Part shown: piece after piece, positions 1 to 8,300 of the stretch
How positions within the stretch are numbered: position 1 is the first letter of the stretch
How the letters are laid out: each line of letters opens with the position of its first letter
Assembly: GCA_050693875.1 (NCBI GenBank)
Contig: JBOGWP010000082.1
Coordinates: 1-16,464 of the forward strand
DNA from: JBOGWP01 sp050693875
GTDB taxonomy: Bacteria; Actinomycetota; CADDZG01; JAHWKV01; JBOGWP01
Direction of reading: 5' to 3'
DNA: 16,464 nt
Translations under genes and position numbers: made by a program
Notes under the pieces: generated by a model
The model's input: only the letters and a program-made list of their open reading frames with translations
What the model was told of the DNA's origin: nothing
Databases searched by the model: none

Positions 1-120
1 GGGCCTCCTGGCAGCTACCCAGACCGGACTTCCACCGGCTGGCGGACACGAGCTTGTGCGTGGGCTCGTTCTTGATCCATCACCTCCTTCCTCAACTCGG
101 GTGCCCACGTCGCTGGGCAC
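1..120 (-). ncRNA. Structured region downstream of htpX; possible group II intron 5' end (partial)
   Basis: No convincing protein gene is seen here. Read on the minus strand, three stem-loops follow one another: a perfect 7-bp stem GTGCCCA/TGGGCAC (120-101, 6-base loop), a perfect 6-bp stem ACGAGC/GCTCGT (69-48, 10-base loop), and an 8-bp stem CCAGCCGG/CCGG-t-CTGG with one bulged base (42-19, loop TGGAAGT). The first element starts 13 bases after the htpX stop with a GTG, and group II introns begin with GUGYG-like sequence. The third hairpin resembles the short GUGxAAGUCC-type hairpins in domain I of such introns. This is an inference from memory of the family, and no reverse transcriptase is in the window. 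Alternatives are a terminator plus unrelated structure, or a cis-regulatory RNA. A 21-codon reading frame (80-15) starts just after a perfect anti-SD complement, AAGGAGGTGA, but the spacing of about 2 bases is too tight for normal initiation. Confidence 0.35.
101..120 (-). terminator. Stem-loop just after htpX
   Basis: A perfect 7-bp inverted repeat (101-107 with 114-120) closes a 6-base loop 13 bases beyond the htpX stop codon. No T-run follows on the minus strand, so it is not a classical intrinsic terminator. It could still end or stabilise the htpX transcript, or be the first stem of the structured region described for 1-120. Confidence 0.35.
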
Positions 121-132
121 GAGAAAGTCAGG

Positions 133-1035
133 CTAGAGCGTTTCGAGATGCCGAATCCGCTCCTCGAGCGGTGGATGGGTGTCGAACAGCCGGTTGAGCC
201 GTGACCCGAGGCCTGCCCCTTCCCGGTCGAGGGGCGACTCGATCCACAGGTGGGCCGTGGCATGGCTCGCCGTGGCGACAACGGTCCGGTCGTCGCGAAG
301 CTTCTTCAGGGCCGCGATGAGCCCCGGCGGATAGCGGGTGAGCTCGACGCCGCTCACGTCGGCGAGCAGCTCTCGCCCCCGCGAGACCGCCGCCTTGATG
401 AGCTGCGCGATCAGCGGCGAGAGCAGCGCCAGCAGCGCGCCGACCACCACCAGCACGAGGGCGAGCGGGTTGCCCCCACCCCGGTCGTCGCGTCGCCTCC
501 CGCCCCACCACATCGCCCGGAGGAACCAGTCGGCGAGCAGGGCGACGGCGCCGGCCAGGGTCACCGCGATCGTCGTCACGAGGATGTCGTGATTGCGGAC
601 GTGGGACAGCTCGTGGGCCATCACTCCCTCGAGCTCGACCCGGTTCATCTTCTCGAGCAGCCCGGTCGTCACCGCGACGGCGGCATGTTCGGGGTTCCGG
701 CCGGTTGCGAACGCGTTCGGGGCCGGATCGGTCACCACGTAGACCCGTGCCTTGGGGATCCCGGCCGCGATCGAGAGCCCCTCGACGATGTTGTGCAGCC
801 GGGCGTGGACCTGCGGGTCGGCGGGGACGGCCCTGGTCATCCCCAGGACGATGCGGTCCGACCAATAGAAGCTCCCCCACGACAGGAATCCGGCGAACCC
901 CAGCGCGATGGCGGCGGCGATCCAGCCGTACCCGTTCAGCTCACCGATCAGCCACCCGAGCGCCCCGAGCAGAAGCACGAACGAACCGACGAGCAGGATC
1001 GACCGGCGTTTGTTGGCGGCGATCTGCTCGTACAT
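133..1035 (-). CDS. htpX: HtpX-like M48 family membrane metalloprotease
   Basis: Predicted 300-residue zinc metalloprotease of the inner membrane, of the family that degrades misfolded membrane proteins. Two hydrophobic segments near residues 13-30 and 36-52 form an N-terminal hairpin, and two more follow the active site (about 152-170 and 189-212). The zinc motif HELSH is at 141-145 and the third ligand Glu is at 222 in RELLAD, the standard M48B arrangement. The C-terminus, with DTHPPLEERIRHL, is typical of the family and the length is normal. The ATG at 1035 fits known N-termini, although no strong ribosome binding site precedes it; the open frame further upstream overlaps the 1414-aa gene and looks non-coding. 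It lies 44 bases downstream of that gene on the same strand. LemA, its usual neighbour, is 8.4 kb upstream, beyond the two giant genes. Confidence 0.93.
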   Translation of the reverse strand: MYEQIAANKRRSILLVGSFVLLLGALGWLIGELNGYGWIAAAIALGFAGFLSWGSFYWSDRIVLGMTRAVPADPQVHARLHNIVEGLSIAAGIPKARVYVVTDPAPNAFATGRNPEHAAVAVTTGLLEKMNRVELEGVMAHELSHVRNHDILVTTIAVTLAGAVALLADWFLRAMWWGGRRRDDRGGGNPLALVLVVVGALLALLSPLIAQLIKAAVSRGRELLADVSGVELTRYPPGLIAALKKLRDDRTVVATASHATAHLWIESPLDREGAGLGSRLNRLFDTHPPLEERIRHLETL

Positions 1036-1049
1036 CGCCGCCCAGTCTC

Positions 1050-1063
1050 GCGGCCCGGGCCGC
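1050..1063. repeat. 14-bp perfect palindrome between the 1414-aa gene and htpX
   Basis: GCGGCCCGGGCCGC is fully self-complementary and sits in the 44-base gap between the giant gene and htpX. It could form a small hairpin in the transcript or bind a dimeric protein. In DNA this GC-rich it may also be chance. Confidence 0.3.
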
Positions 1064-1079
1064 TTATCGGGGCCGGGGC

Positions 1080-4000
1080 TTAGCCTCCGAGCTCGACCTG
1101 CTCGGCGAAGACCACCCGATCGAGGTAGGGGCCCCGGATCGTGGGTGGCTGCCGATCCCGGTCGAGCTTCCCGACGTCGGGGTCGGCTTGGTAGTGCTCC
1201 CACTCCCGCACCGTGAGGCGCAGCGGACGGGCCCCTCGACGGCCCGGCAGCCGGACTCTCCCCGACCACAGCTCGTATCCGTCGAGCAGCACCACCGGGA
1301 GCCGCTTCACCCGCCCCAGCGGCTCGACGCCGGGACGGCCGGCGGCGTCGACGTGCGGGAGGTTGGCTCTGCGGATGCGTGTCCCTCGTGCGCCGTCCCA
1401 CCGCTCGACCTGCCGGTCGATCAGGCCGGCGAGCAAGGTGTCCTGCGGGACGTCGAATTGTATCCAGCGGCGGTCGGGAAGGCCGGGCGACAGCCGGACC
1501 GGGTTCGGCCGATCCTCCGCCGAGGGCAGAGGGCTCCACCCGAGGGGACCGGGGATCTTCCCGTCGTGCTCCTCGATCGTCACCTCGACCCGGTTGGGGA
1601 TGGGCCCCGAGGGAGCCGGCCCGAAGAGGGTCGCGTCGACGGAGTCGTCGTCGCGGAGGGTGACGGTCAGCGTGCGATCGGGGACGAGCTGGATGAAGTC
1701 GGTCTGGACCACCCTCGAGAGCTTCGTCGACGCGTTCATCGAGTCGGGCTGGTACCGGGCCAGGGCGAGTCGCACAAACGGGTAGTACGAGGGGGCGGCC
1801 TTGCGGGCGAGGTCGACGTCGGCAAACCACAGCCTGCGTCCGTCGTGGAACTCCGGCTCGAACCCGGCGACCTCCACCGTCTGGGCGGCGGTCTCGGCAA
1901 GGGCGAGCCCACTCTCCCTCGGTGCGCCGGGCGGGAAGTCGGCGAGCGTGAGCGTCCCGGCGGGAACCGCGGTATCCCAGATGGGGTCCATGCCGAAGTG
2001 GCTCACCAGAGGACGCATCCCCTGAGGAAGGTCGGCGCCGGGGGTCGGCGACACCACGACGCCGAGCAGCTCGCCCTCGCCGGACGAATACCAGGGCCGC
2101 TCCATCCACACCCGGACCCCTCCCCCCCGGCGAACGCTGCGGAACCGGCTCCACGGCCCCTCCTCGGGCGTCCGCTCCCGCTCCCACGAGAAGGTCGGGA
2201 GCAGGTACAGGACCTGTGGAGCCTTGGGCCGCGCCGAGGACAGTACGTTCACCTCGACCTGGGGGCCTCGTCTGATGATCGCCTCGGCATCCGCGGTGAC
2301 CGACGGGTGGAAGTACTCGCGAAAGCGCGTGGTGGCGGTCAAGCGATAGTGAACCCGGCGGTGCTTCGTGTCGCCGAACTCGTGCCGGATCTTGTCCACA
2401 GGCTGACCGGTCGCCGGATCGGGAAGCGGGAACGGAAGCCAGCCGGGCTCCGGGAGACCGGCATCGATACGAAGGTTGGCGACGTGGGCCCGGCCGTCCA
2501 CCTCCTTGGGGCCTGGGTCGTCGAGATCGTCGACCGGCTCCCGCCACCGAGCCGACAGTTCGACCTGTCCGGTGCTCCGCACACTGAGCTCGGTGCGCCC
2601 GATGACAAGGGCGTAGGTGTCGCCCACCTTCTCCCGTGGGGAGACCAGCAAGGCGCGGGGTTCGCAGAGCGGCTGCTGGACCGCGTGGACCAGGACGAGC
2701 TCCCGGAACGGCGTGATCATCCAGTGCGTGCCCAGCAGTGCCCGGCGCGCGAGCTGCGATGCCTCCGGCGAGCGATCCAGCCACCGGAGGAGGCCGCTGC
2801 GCTTCAGGTCGTCGGCGCCCGGATAGCACGAGTAGCGCACCCGCGCCACCCCAGCCTTGCGAAGGAAGACCGTGAGCACTCGGGCATCCGCGTCCCACGC
2901 CGGGGGGTCGATCGGGTTGAGGAAGGACTCCTGACACGATGACGCCGTGATCGTCCCCGGCCGCTCGGCGACCCGGATGCGGAAGGGGAGCGCCTGCGGC
3001 CAGTCCCCTTCGAAGGGCTGGGTGTGGACGGGGTCAGCGCCGGGCAGGCCGCGCAGCGACGCCCCCCGTCCGTACGGGTCGGGGAGGTAGGCGAGGGGGA
3101 ACTGCTCCTCGGTGTTGATCAGGTACGCGCCCGGGGCCTCCTCGCCCGGCGGGGGCCCGCCGGGGGGAGGCGTACCGGGGATCATGATCGAGCCCGCCAC
3201 CGGCACCGGCTCTCCAGTCGCCGGGTCGATCTCGTGGGTATGGGCGAGCGTCGCCCCTTCTCGCACCGCGACCGAGTACCAGGTGTCGTAGTCCTTGCCG
3301 GCGCCGAAGGACTCGTCGAGCATCCCGAGCGTCTCGACCAGCAGCTCCGAGGCCTTCGGCGGAACGACGTGGCGCTCGTCGTCCTCCCGGTAGCCGAGGG
3401 CGGCATGGCCGGCGGCGTACTCGACCGAGGTCTGGTCGAAGTTGCTCCGGATCACCATCCGCTCGACCGACTCGCCCTCGCGCATGGCGGCGCGCGGGAC
3501 GAGGGCCGGGGGCGGAACCGGCTCGGAGCGCACGTACCGCAGCGTCTCCGAGGCGTGGGCGTCCCCGGCCTCGTCGGCAGTGACGCTGTTGCCGGCGAGG
3601 TCGACCGATCGGGCCCGCAGCCGGTAGCCGTGGCCGAACCGCAGCCGGGGCAGCGATCCAGCTTCGGCGACGAAGGCCGCCTCGAGCTTGAAGCTCGTCG
3701 CCGGATCGGGGGGACGCCGATCGACGACCTCGTCCTGCTTCGGGATGCCATCCTCGACCGAGGGATCGGGGTAGATCGTCCGGCCGGGGCGCGGTGCGAC
3801 CAGGCTCCACCCGTCCCAGCGGACGAAGGTCTCGTGGAGGTACAGGTCGCTCTGCTCCGTGTCGGCGGAGGTTGTCGACGCCGCCTTCACGTACCCCTCG
3901 TCCCGGATGGTGGGCCGGCCCTCTTCGTCCACGACCACGTGGACCTCGCCGCCGGGGTCGGTGATCCGGTAGGTACCTACCCGGCGGCACAGCGAGCGCC

Positions 4001-5324
4001 AGGCGCCGGCCGTCTCGTCGAGGACGTCGAGCCGGTAGCCCCGAACCAGGTGGTCGGCGTAGTTGTAGACCTTGGCGGGGTCGGGCTCGTCGTCGCGGTC
4101 GGCGGCGTCGAGCAGGCGCTGCCAGAGGTGCAGCGCGCGCCCGCGGCGGATAACGGCGATGCCGGCCGAGCGCAGCGAAGGAAGCCCAGCGTCGTCGGGC
4201 GTGTCGAAGGCGAGGCGCCGCCCGTCAAGGCCGACGAGCGTGTCCCCGAGCGTCGCCGCGGTTCCCACGAGCTTGATCGCGGCGCCGTCGGGGTCGACTT
4301 GGACGAGGTCGAACTCGGTCTTGCCCTCGCCGTAGCGGTCGGAGGCACCCTCGAGTGCGAGCATGCCGTCGTCGAGGTCGGACGCCGGCAGCGGCCGGGC
4401 GAGGAAGCCGGGCTTGGTGACCCGATAGCAGGTCCACGGCGGGAAGTCCTCGTTGAAGGGCTCCGGCCCCTTCTCCCACCTGGGGAGCACCCGCAGCGCA
4501 CCGTCGCCGAGAGGGAGATCGGGCAGGAGGAGGTCGACCACCAGGCCCAGCCGCCGCAGCATCACCGGGTAGTCGCCGAGGTGGGTGAGCATCTGGTGGA
4601 AGTCGACGTCGGGCACCTCAGGCGGCGGGGGGACGAGGGCGGCGTCGGGGGTCTTCAGGTACTCGTCCTGCATCTCGGGGCGGTCGTAGAAGCGGACCGC
4701 CTGGTAGAAATCGACCGCGGCCTTCCCGGGGAGGCCGGGCAACGAGGTCAGTTCGGGGGGCAGGGCCCTGGTCTCCAGACCGGTGAAGTCGGGGTCGTAC
4801 CACTCCCCCTTCCGGCGCTTCCACTGGAGCTTCGCCCGGGCGAGGCGATCGTGGACACCCCCCAGGTCGTCGATCAAGTCCGAGAGCGTGGCGGCGGGAT
4901 CGTCATCCCGTCCGGGGACGAGCTTGGGGAGGTCCTCCGGCGAGCGCTCGGCGATCCGGGCGTAGAGGTCGTCGAGGTAGCCCATCACCCCCCGCACCGG
5001 CAGGCTCCGGATGATGCGGTCGGAGTGGTCGTGGAACTCGAAGGGGCGGACGTAGGTGCCGGGCGGGAACAGCGCCTTCCAAAGCTTCGGGTCGGCGGGG
5101 GCGCTTGCGCGCTCCGTCTCGATCGGGGTGCCCCCCTCGACCTCGACCACGAAGGCCATCGCGTTGACTCGCGACGGCCAGGCCTCGAAGTCGCCGAACA
5201 TGGCGAGGTCCGGGCGCGGCGCCTCGTCGGTCTGGAGGCGGGGGGCGACGAAGACCGAGAGCCGGAGGCCCTTGGTGGCCCGGCCGTTGGGCAGCGCCGT
5301 CCAGGTGATCCGCTGGCGGATCAC
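1080..5324 (-). CDS. Giant protein of unknown function (1414 aa)
   Basis: I do not recognise a characterised family. The frame is intact over 1414 codons with strongly GC-rich third positions. Its GTG start is preceded at 6 bases by GAGGAG (5336-5331), a good ribosome binding site. No signal peptide or membrane helix is visible. Residues 1-130 look like a compact start domain (RITWTALPNG near the N-terminus, FHDHSDRIIRSLPVRG at 97-112). Residues 545-600 contain YRLRARSVDLAGNS, which resembles an Fn3-like beta-sandwich edge. A conspicuous block at 623-660 carries VIRSNFD and ERHVVPPKASELL. A Pro/Gly-rich linker lies at about 716-731. The last 50 residues (LRLTVREWEHYQADPD, then DRVVFAEQVEL) look like a terminal beta domain. 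The upstream 1278-aa gene ends 30 bases before it, so the two are probably co-translated partners. Enzymatic motifs were sought and not found. A structural, multi-domain beta-rich protein is an inference. Confidence 0.85.
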   Translation of the reverse strand: MIRQRITWTALPNGRATKGLRLSVFVAPRLQTDEAPRPDLAMFGDFEAWPSRVNAMAFVVEVEGGTPIETERASAPADPKLWKALFPPGTYVRPFEFHDHSDRIIRSLPVRGVMGYLDDLYARIAERSPEDLPKLVPGRDDDPAATLSDLIDDLGGVHDRLARAKLQWKRRKGEWYDPDFTGLETRALPPELTSLPGLPGKAAVDFYQAVRFYDRPEMQDEYLKTPDAALVPPPPEVPDVDFHQMLTHLGDYPVMLRRLGLVVDLLLPDLPLGDGALRVLPRWEKGPEPFNEDFPPWTCYRVTKPGFLARPLPASDLDDGMLALEGASDRYGEGKTEFDLVQVDPDGAAIKLVGTAATLGDTLVGLDGRRLAFDTPDDAGLPSLRSAGIAVIRRGRALHLWQRLLDAADRDDEPDPAKVYNYADHLVRGYRLDVLDETAGAWRSLCRRVGTYRITDPGGEVHVVVDEEGRPTIRDEGYVKAASTTSADTEQSDLYLHETFVRWDGWSLVAPRPGRTIYPDPSVEDGIPKQDEVVDRRPPDPATSFKLEAAFVAEAGSLPRLRFGHGYRLRARSVDLAGNSVTADEAGDAHASETLRYVRSEPVPPPALVPRAAMREGESVERMVIRSNFDQTSVEYAAGHAALGYREDDERHVVPPKASELLVETLGMLDESFGAGKDYDTWYSVAVREGATLAHTHEIDPATGEPVPVAGSIMIPGTPPPGGPPPGEEAPGAYLINTEEQFPLAYLPDPYGRGASLRGLPGADPVHTQPFEGDWPQALPFRIRVAERPGTITASSCQESFLNPIDPPAWDADARVLTVFLRKAGVARVRYSCYPGADDLKRSGLLRWLDRSPEASQLARRALLGTHWMITPFRELVLVHAVQQPLCEPRALLVSPREKVGDTYALVIGRTELSVRSTGQVELSARWREPVDDLDDPGPKEVDGRAHVANLRIDAGLPEPGWLPFPLPDPATGQPVDKIRHEFGDTKHRRVHYRLTATTRFREYFHPSVTADAEAIIRRGPQVEVNVLSSARPKAPQVLYLLPTFSWERERTPEEGPWSRFRSVRRGGGVRVWMERPWYSSGEGELLGVVVSPTPGADLPQGMRPLVSHFGMDPIWDTAVPAGTLTLADFPPGAPRESGLALAETAAQTVEVAGFEPEFHDGRRLWFADVDLARKAAPSYYPFVRLALARYQPDSMNASTKLSRVVQTDFIQLVPDRTLTVTLRDDDSVDATLFGPAPSGPIPNRVEVTIEEHDGKIPGPLGWSPLPSAEDRPNPVRLSPGLPDRRWIQFDVPQDTLLAGLIDRQVERWDGARGTRIRRANLPHVDAAGRPGVEPLGRVKRLPVVLLDGYELWSGRVRLPGRRGARPLRLTVREWEHYQADPDVGKLDRDRQPPTIRGPYLDRVVFAEQVELGG

Positions 5325-5330
5325 CGCGGT

Positions 5331-5336
5331 CTCCTC
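5331..5336 (-). promoter_or_regulatory. Ribosome binding site fixing the GTG start of the 1414-aa gene
   Basis: GAGGAG on the minus strand lies 6 bases before GTG at 5324. An ATG at 5340 is out of frame, so this site decides the start. It falls inside the 30-base gap after the 1278-aa gene. Confidence 0.6.
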
Positions 5337-5354
5337 GCATGCGGGGCGCTCGGC

Positions 5355-8300
5355 TCACGCATCGGCGAACGCCTCGCAGTACTCGCGCCACGGGCGGAAG
5401 GTCGGGTCGGCGGGGTCGGGCCCCATCAGGTCGGCGAAGGTCGGGTCGCCGCTCGATCCCGCGAACTTGCGCTCGACCGAGATCTCCACCGACTTGGAGA
5501 AGAAAGCGATCTCGATCTCGATGGTGAGCGTCGCCTTGCCCACGCACTTGCCCGAGCTGAACTCGTATGACAGCGACATCCGCAGCTCGATCGAGACCGA
5601 GACGATCCCGAGGACCTCCACCTCGCCCCCGATCCGCAGGTAGCCGGTGAGGGCGGCGGCGTCGTTCTCGATCTTGAAGTAGATGCCGCCCATCACGTAG
5701 ACGCCGCCGCTCGCGACGCCGAAGTTCAGCGAGACGCTGGCCCCGAACTCGAATGCCGCCTCGAGTATCTGCACCCCGCCCGGGTCGATCGTGATGCCGA
5801 AGAAGCCGCCTCCGCCGAAGCCCGAGACGGTGAGCAGGCACGGGCTCTGCCGCTCGCAGAATTGGAAGCGCGCCGAGAGCGGGTTCACGAGGAAGGGAAC
5901 GGTGAAGCCCGCAGCGATGGACAGATTCTGGAGGCTGAACACCCCGAAGGCGATGTCGGGAAGGGCCAGCGAATAGCTGGCCTGGACCCCCTCCTCGGTG
6001 ACCTGCAGGGCGGGAGGATCGCTGAACCCGTCCAATGGGATCAGGCTGCGCAGGGCCTCGACGAACGAGAGGACGCCGGCGAACTCGATGCCGGCGAACT
6101 GCACGTTGACGTCGGGCTTCTGCCCGCTCGTCATGGTGAACTCGACTGCGTCGAACTTGAGCCGGATGAATGTCACCGGCGCCACCAGGTCGAGCGTGAA
6201 GCTCTGCAGTCGGCAGGCGATGTCGATCTTCGGCTCGGGCTTGACCTTCGTCTTCGCCTGGATCTCGGCGGAGATGGTGAACGACGCCGCGGTCCCGTCC
6301 TTCGAGGCGATGAAGATCGGGTTCGACGACGGCCAGCTCTGCAGGTCCGGCTTCCAGTCGAAGCGCATGCGCAGCTCGTCGGGAAGCTGCAGTGCCGCCA
6401 GCAGGCCGGTCACGAAGGCGGCGAGGTCGGCGAGGTCGCCGAGGAACGAGCCGAGCGAAGCGTCGAGGGCCTGTCGTACGTCGGCGGGCACCTCAGGGGG
6501 CATCCCCTGGACCAGGGCTCGCGCCGACTGCAGGTCGGTACGGAAGGTGGTGAGGTCGGCGGTGAGCTGGGCCTGGGTCGTCGTGCCTGCGAGCAGCCCG
6601 GAGAGGTCGCCGGTCAGCGTCGTCACGTCCGTCTGCAGCGACGAGGCCGCCGAGGCCATCTGCGCCTTCAGCGTCGCGAAGCCGGCCCCGAGCGCGTCCA
6701 CCTTGGCCTTGAGCGCTTGGACGCTGCCGACGAGCCGCTGCATCTCCTGGAGGAACGACTGGAGGGCGGTGAGCGTCTCGGTGAGGAAGCGAGGCACCTT
6801 GCTCAGGTCGCCCAGCCCCGCCTGTCGCACGACGTCGGCCAGGTCGATGACCCCGAAGAGCGTGGCTCCCATCGCGGCGAAGAAGTCGGCCGGGTTGAAG
6901 CTTCCGGAGGTGATCTGCGAGAGATCCGAGCCCCCCGAGACCGGCCCGAGCAGTCGGGACAGGCCCTTGACCGCGAGGTTGGGCTGGAGGAGCCCCCCCG
7001 AGCGGTCGCCCTTGCTGGAGAAGTCGAGGTTCAGCGAGCTGTTGGGGTCGACGTCGAGGAACACCTCGCCGGCGTTGGCCGCGCCGAAGCCGTCGCTGAG
7101 GTAGGTGTCCGCGTACTTGACGCGCACCGGCGTCTCGGTCCCGGTGAACTGCTTGACGACCGGCACGACAGTGTCGGCCCCGACCAGGCGCGGATAGAAG
7201 CGGGGCGAGTCGGGGCCGAGGGCAGGCAGCGTTGGGTCGTCGGGGATCTCGGCGCCCCAGGCGAGGCGGGCGACCTCGAAGGAGGTGTCGCCCGGCGTCG
7301 CGCTCGGCGCGAGGGCCACCCGCTGCCCGGCGATGTCGACCTCCGAGCGCGACGCGTTGGCCTCGTAGTCGTTCCGGACGGTGGTGAGCAGCCCCGCGCT
7401 CGTCGAGACCGGGACCTTGGCGGCGGGGTCCAGGTCGACCGAGGCAAACAAGAGCGGGGCGGTGAACTCGACGTCGTTGCCTTCCAGGTCCTCGGCGACA
7501 ACCCGAAACCGGAAGTCCTGGCCTCCCACCCGTGGCCAGAAGCAGGCCTGGAGCAGCCCGTTGCCCGCCGGATAGTCGCTGCCTGCGGGGTCGTCCAGGT
7601 CCGGCGTGACCAGCGTGAGAATGCGGACGCCGACGAAGGGCATCTGGTTGTCGTAGCGAACCCCGGCCGGGGTGGTGAGTCCCGGGACTCCGAAGGTCTT
7701 CAGCGGCTGGCGGACGAGGATGAACATCCGCTGCCGAAGGAACGCCGGGTTGCCGGGTCGATCCGGGTGGAACTTGCGCTCGGTGATCTTGACGAGGGAG
7801 GCGCGGTGGCCGAACGGGAACAGGTATCCCTTATAGACCACCCGTACGTAGTGGTCGCGGGCCATCGTCCCCCGATGGCGCCACTCCTCGACCGAGAGCC
7901 CGGTGCCGGCCGGCGGGTCCCAGGCGCCGCGCACGTCGACCCACGCGCCGAGCGAGGTCAGCATCAGCCGCGCCACGTTCACCGGCTGCGGCCGGTACCG
8001 CCGCCTCTCCATCGGGATGCCGAAGTTCGAGGTGAGGTGCACCAGATCGAACCGGTCCGCCGGGTCGAGGGACATCCGAAACGGCGTGTTCGAATGCGGA
8101 GGCTTGTTGGTGAGGGTGGTGTCGAATCGCTCCCCCGGCGTCGGGCCGGAGCGGGCCCATACCGCCCGGATCGTACGCAGGCGATGGTCCCCTTCCTCCA
8201 CTCGGTCGGAGAGGCGGGTCGCAAGGCGGGTGTGCCACAGCTCGATCCGTCCGGACTTCTTCGACGCCACCGGGTCCAGTGCGTGGGCCCACGCGGCGTG

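Noticed and set aside
70..95. Sequence resembling the 3' end of 16S rRNA (CACCTCCTT on the plus strand)
   Set aside because: The preceding bases do not match the conserved 16S 3' end, so this is just the complement of a Shine-Dalgarno-like string on the minus strand.
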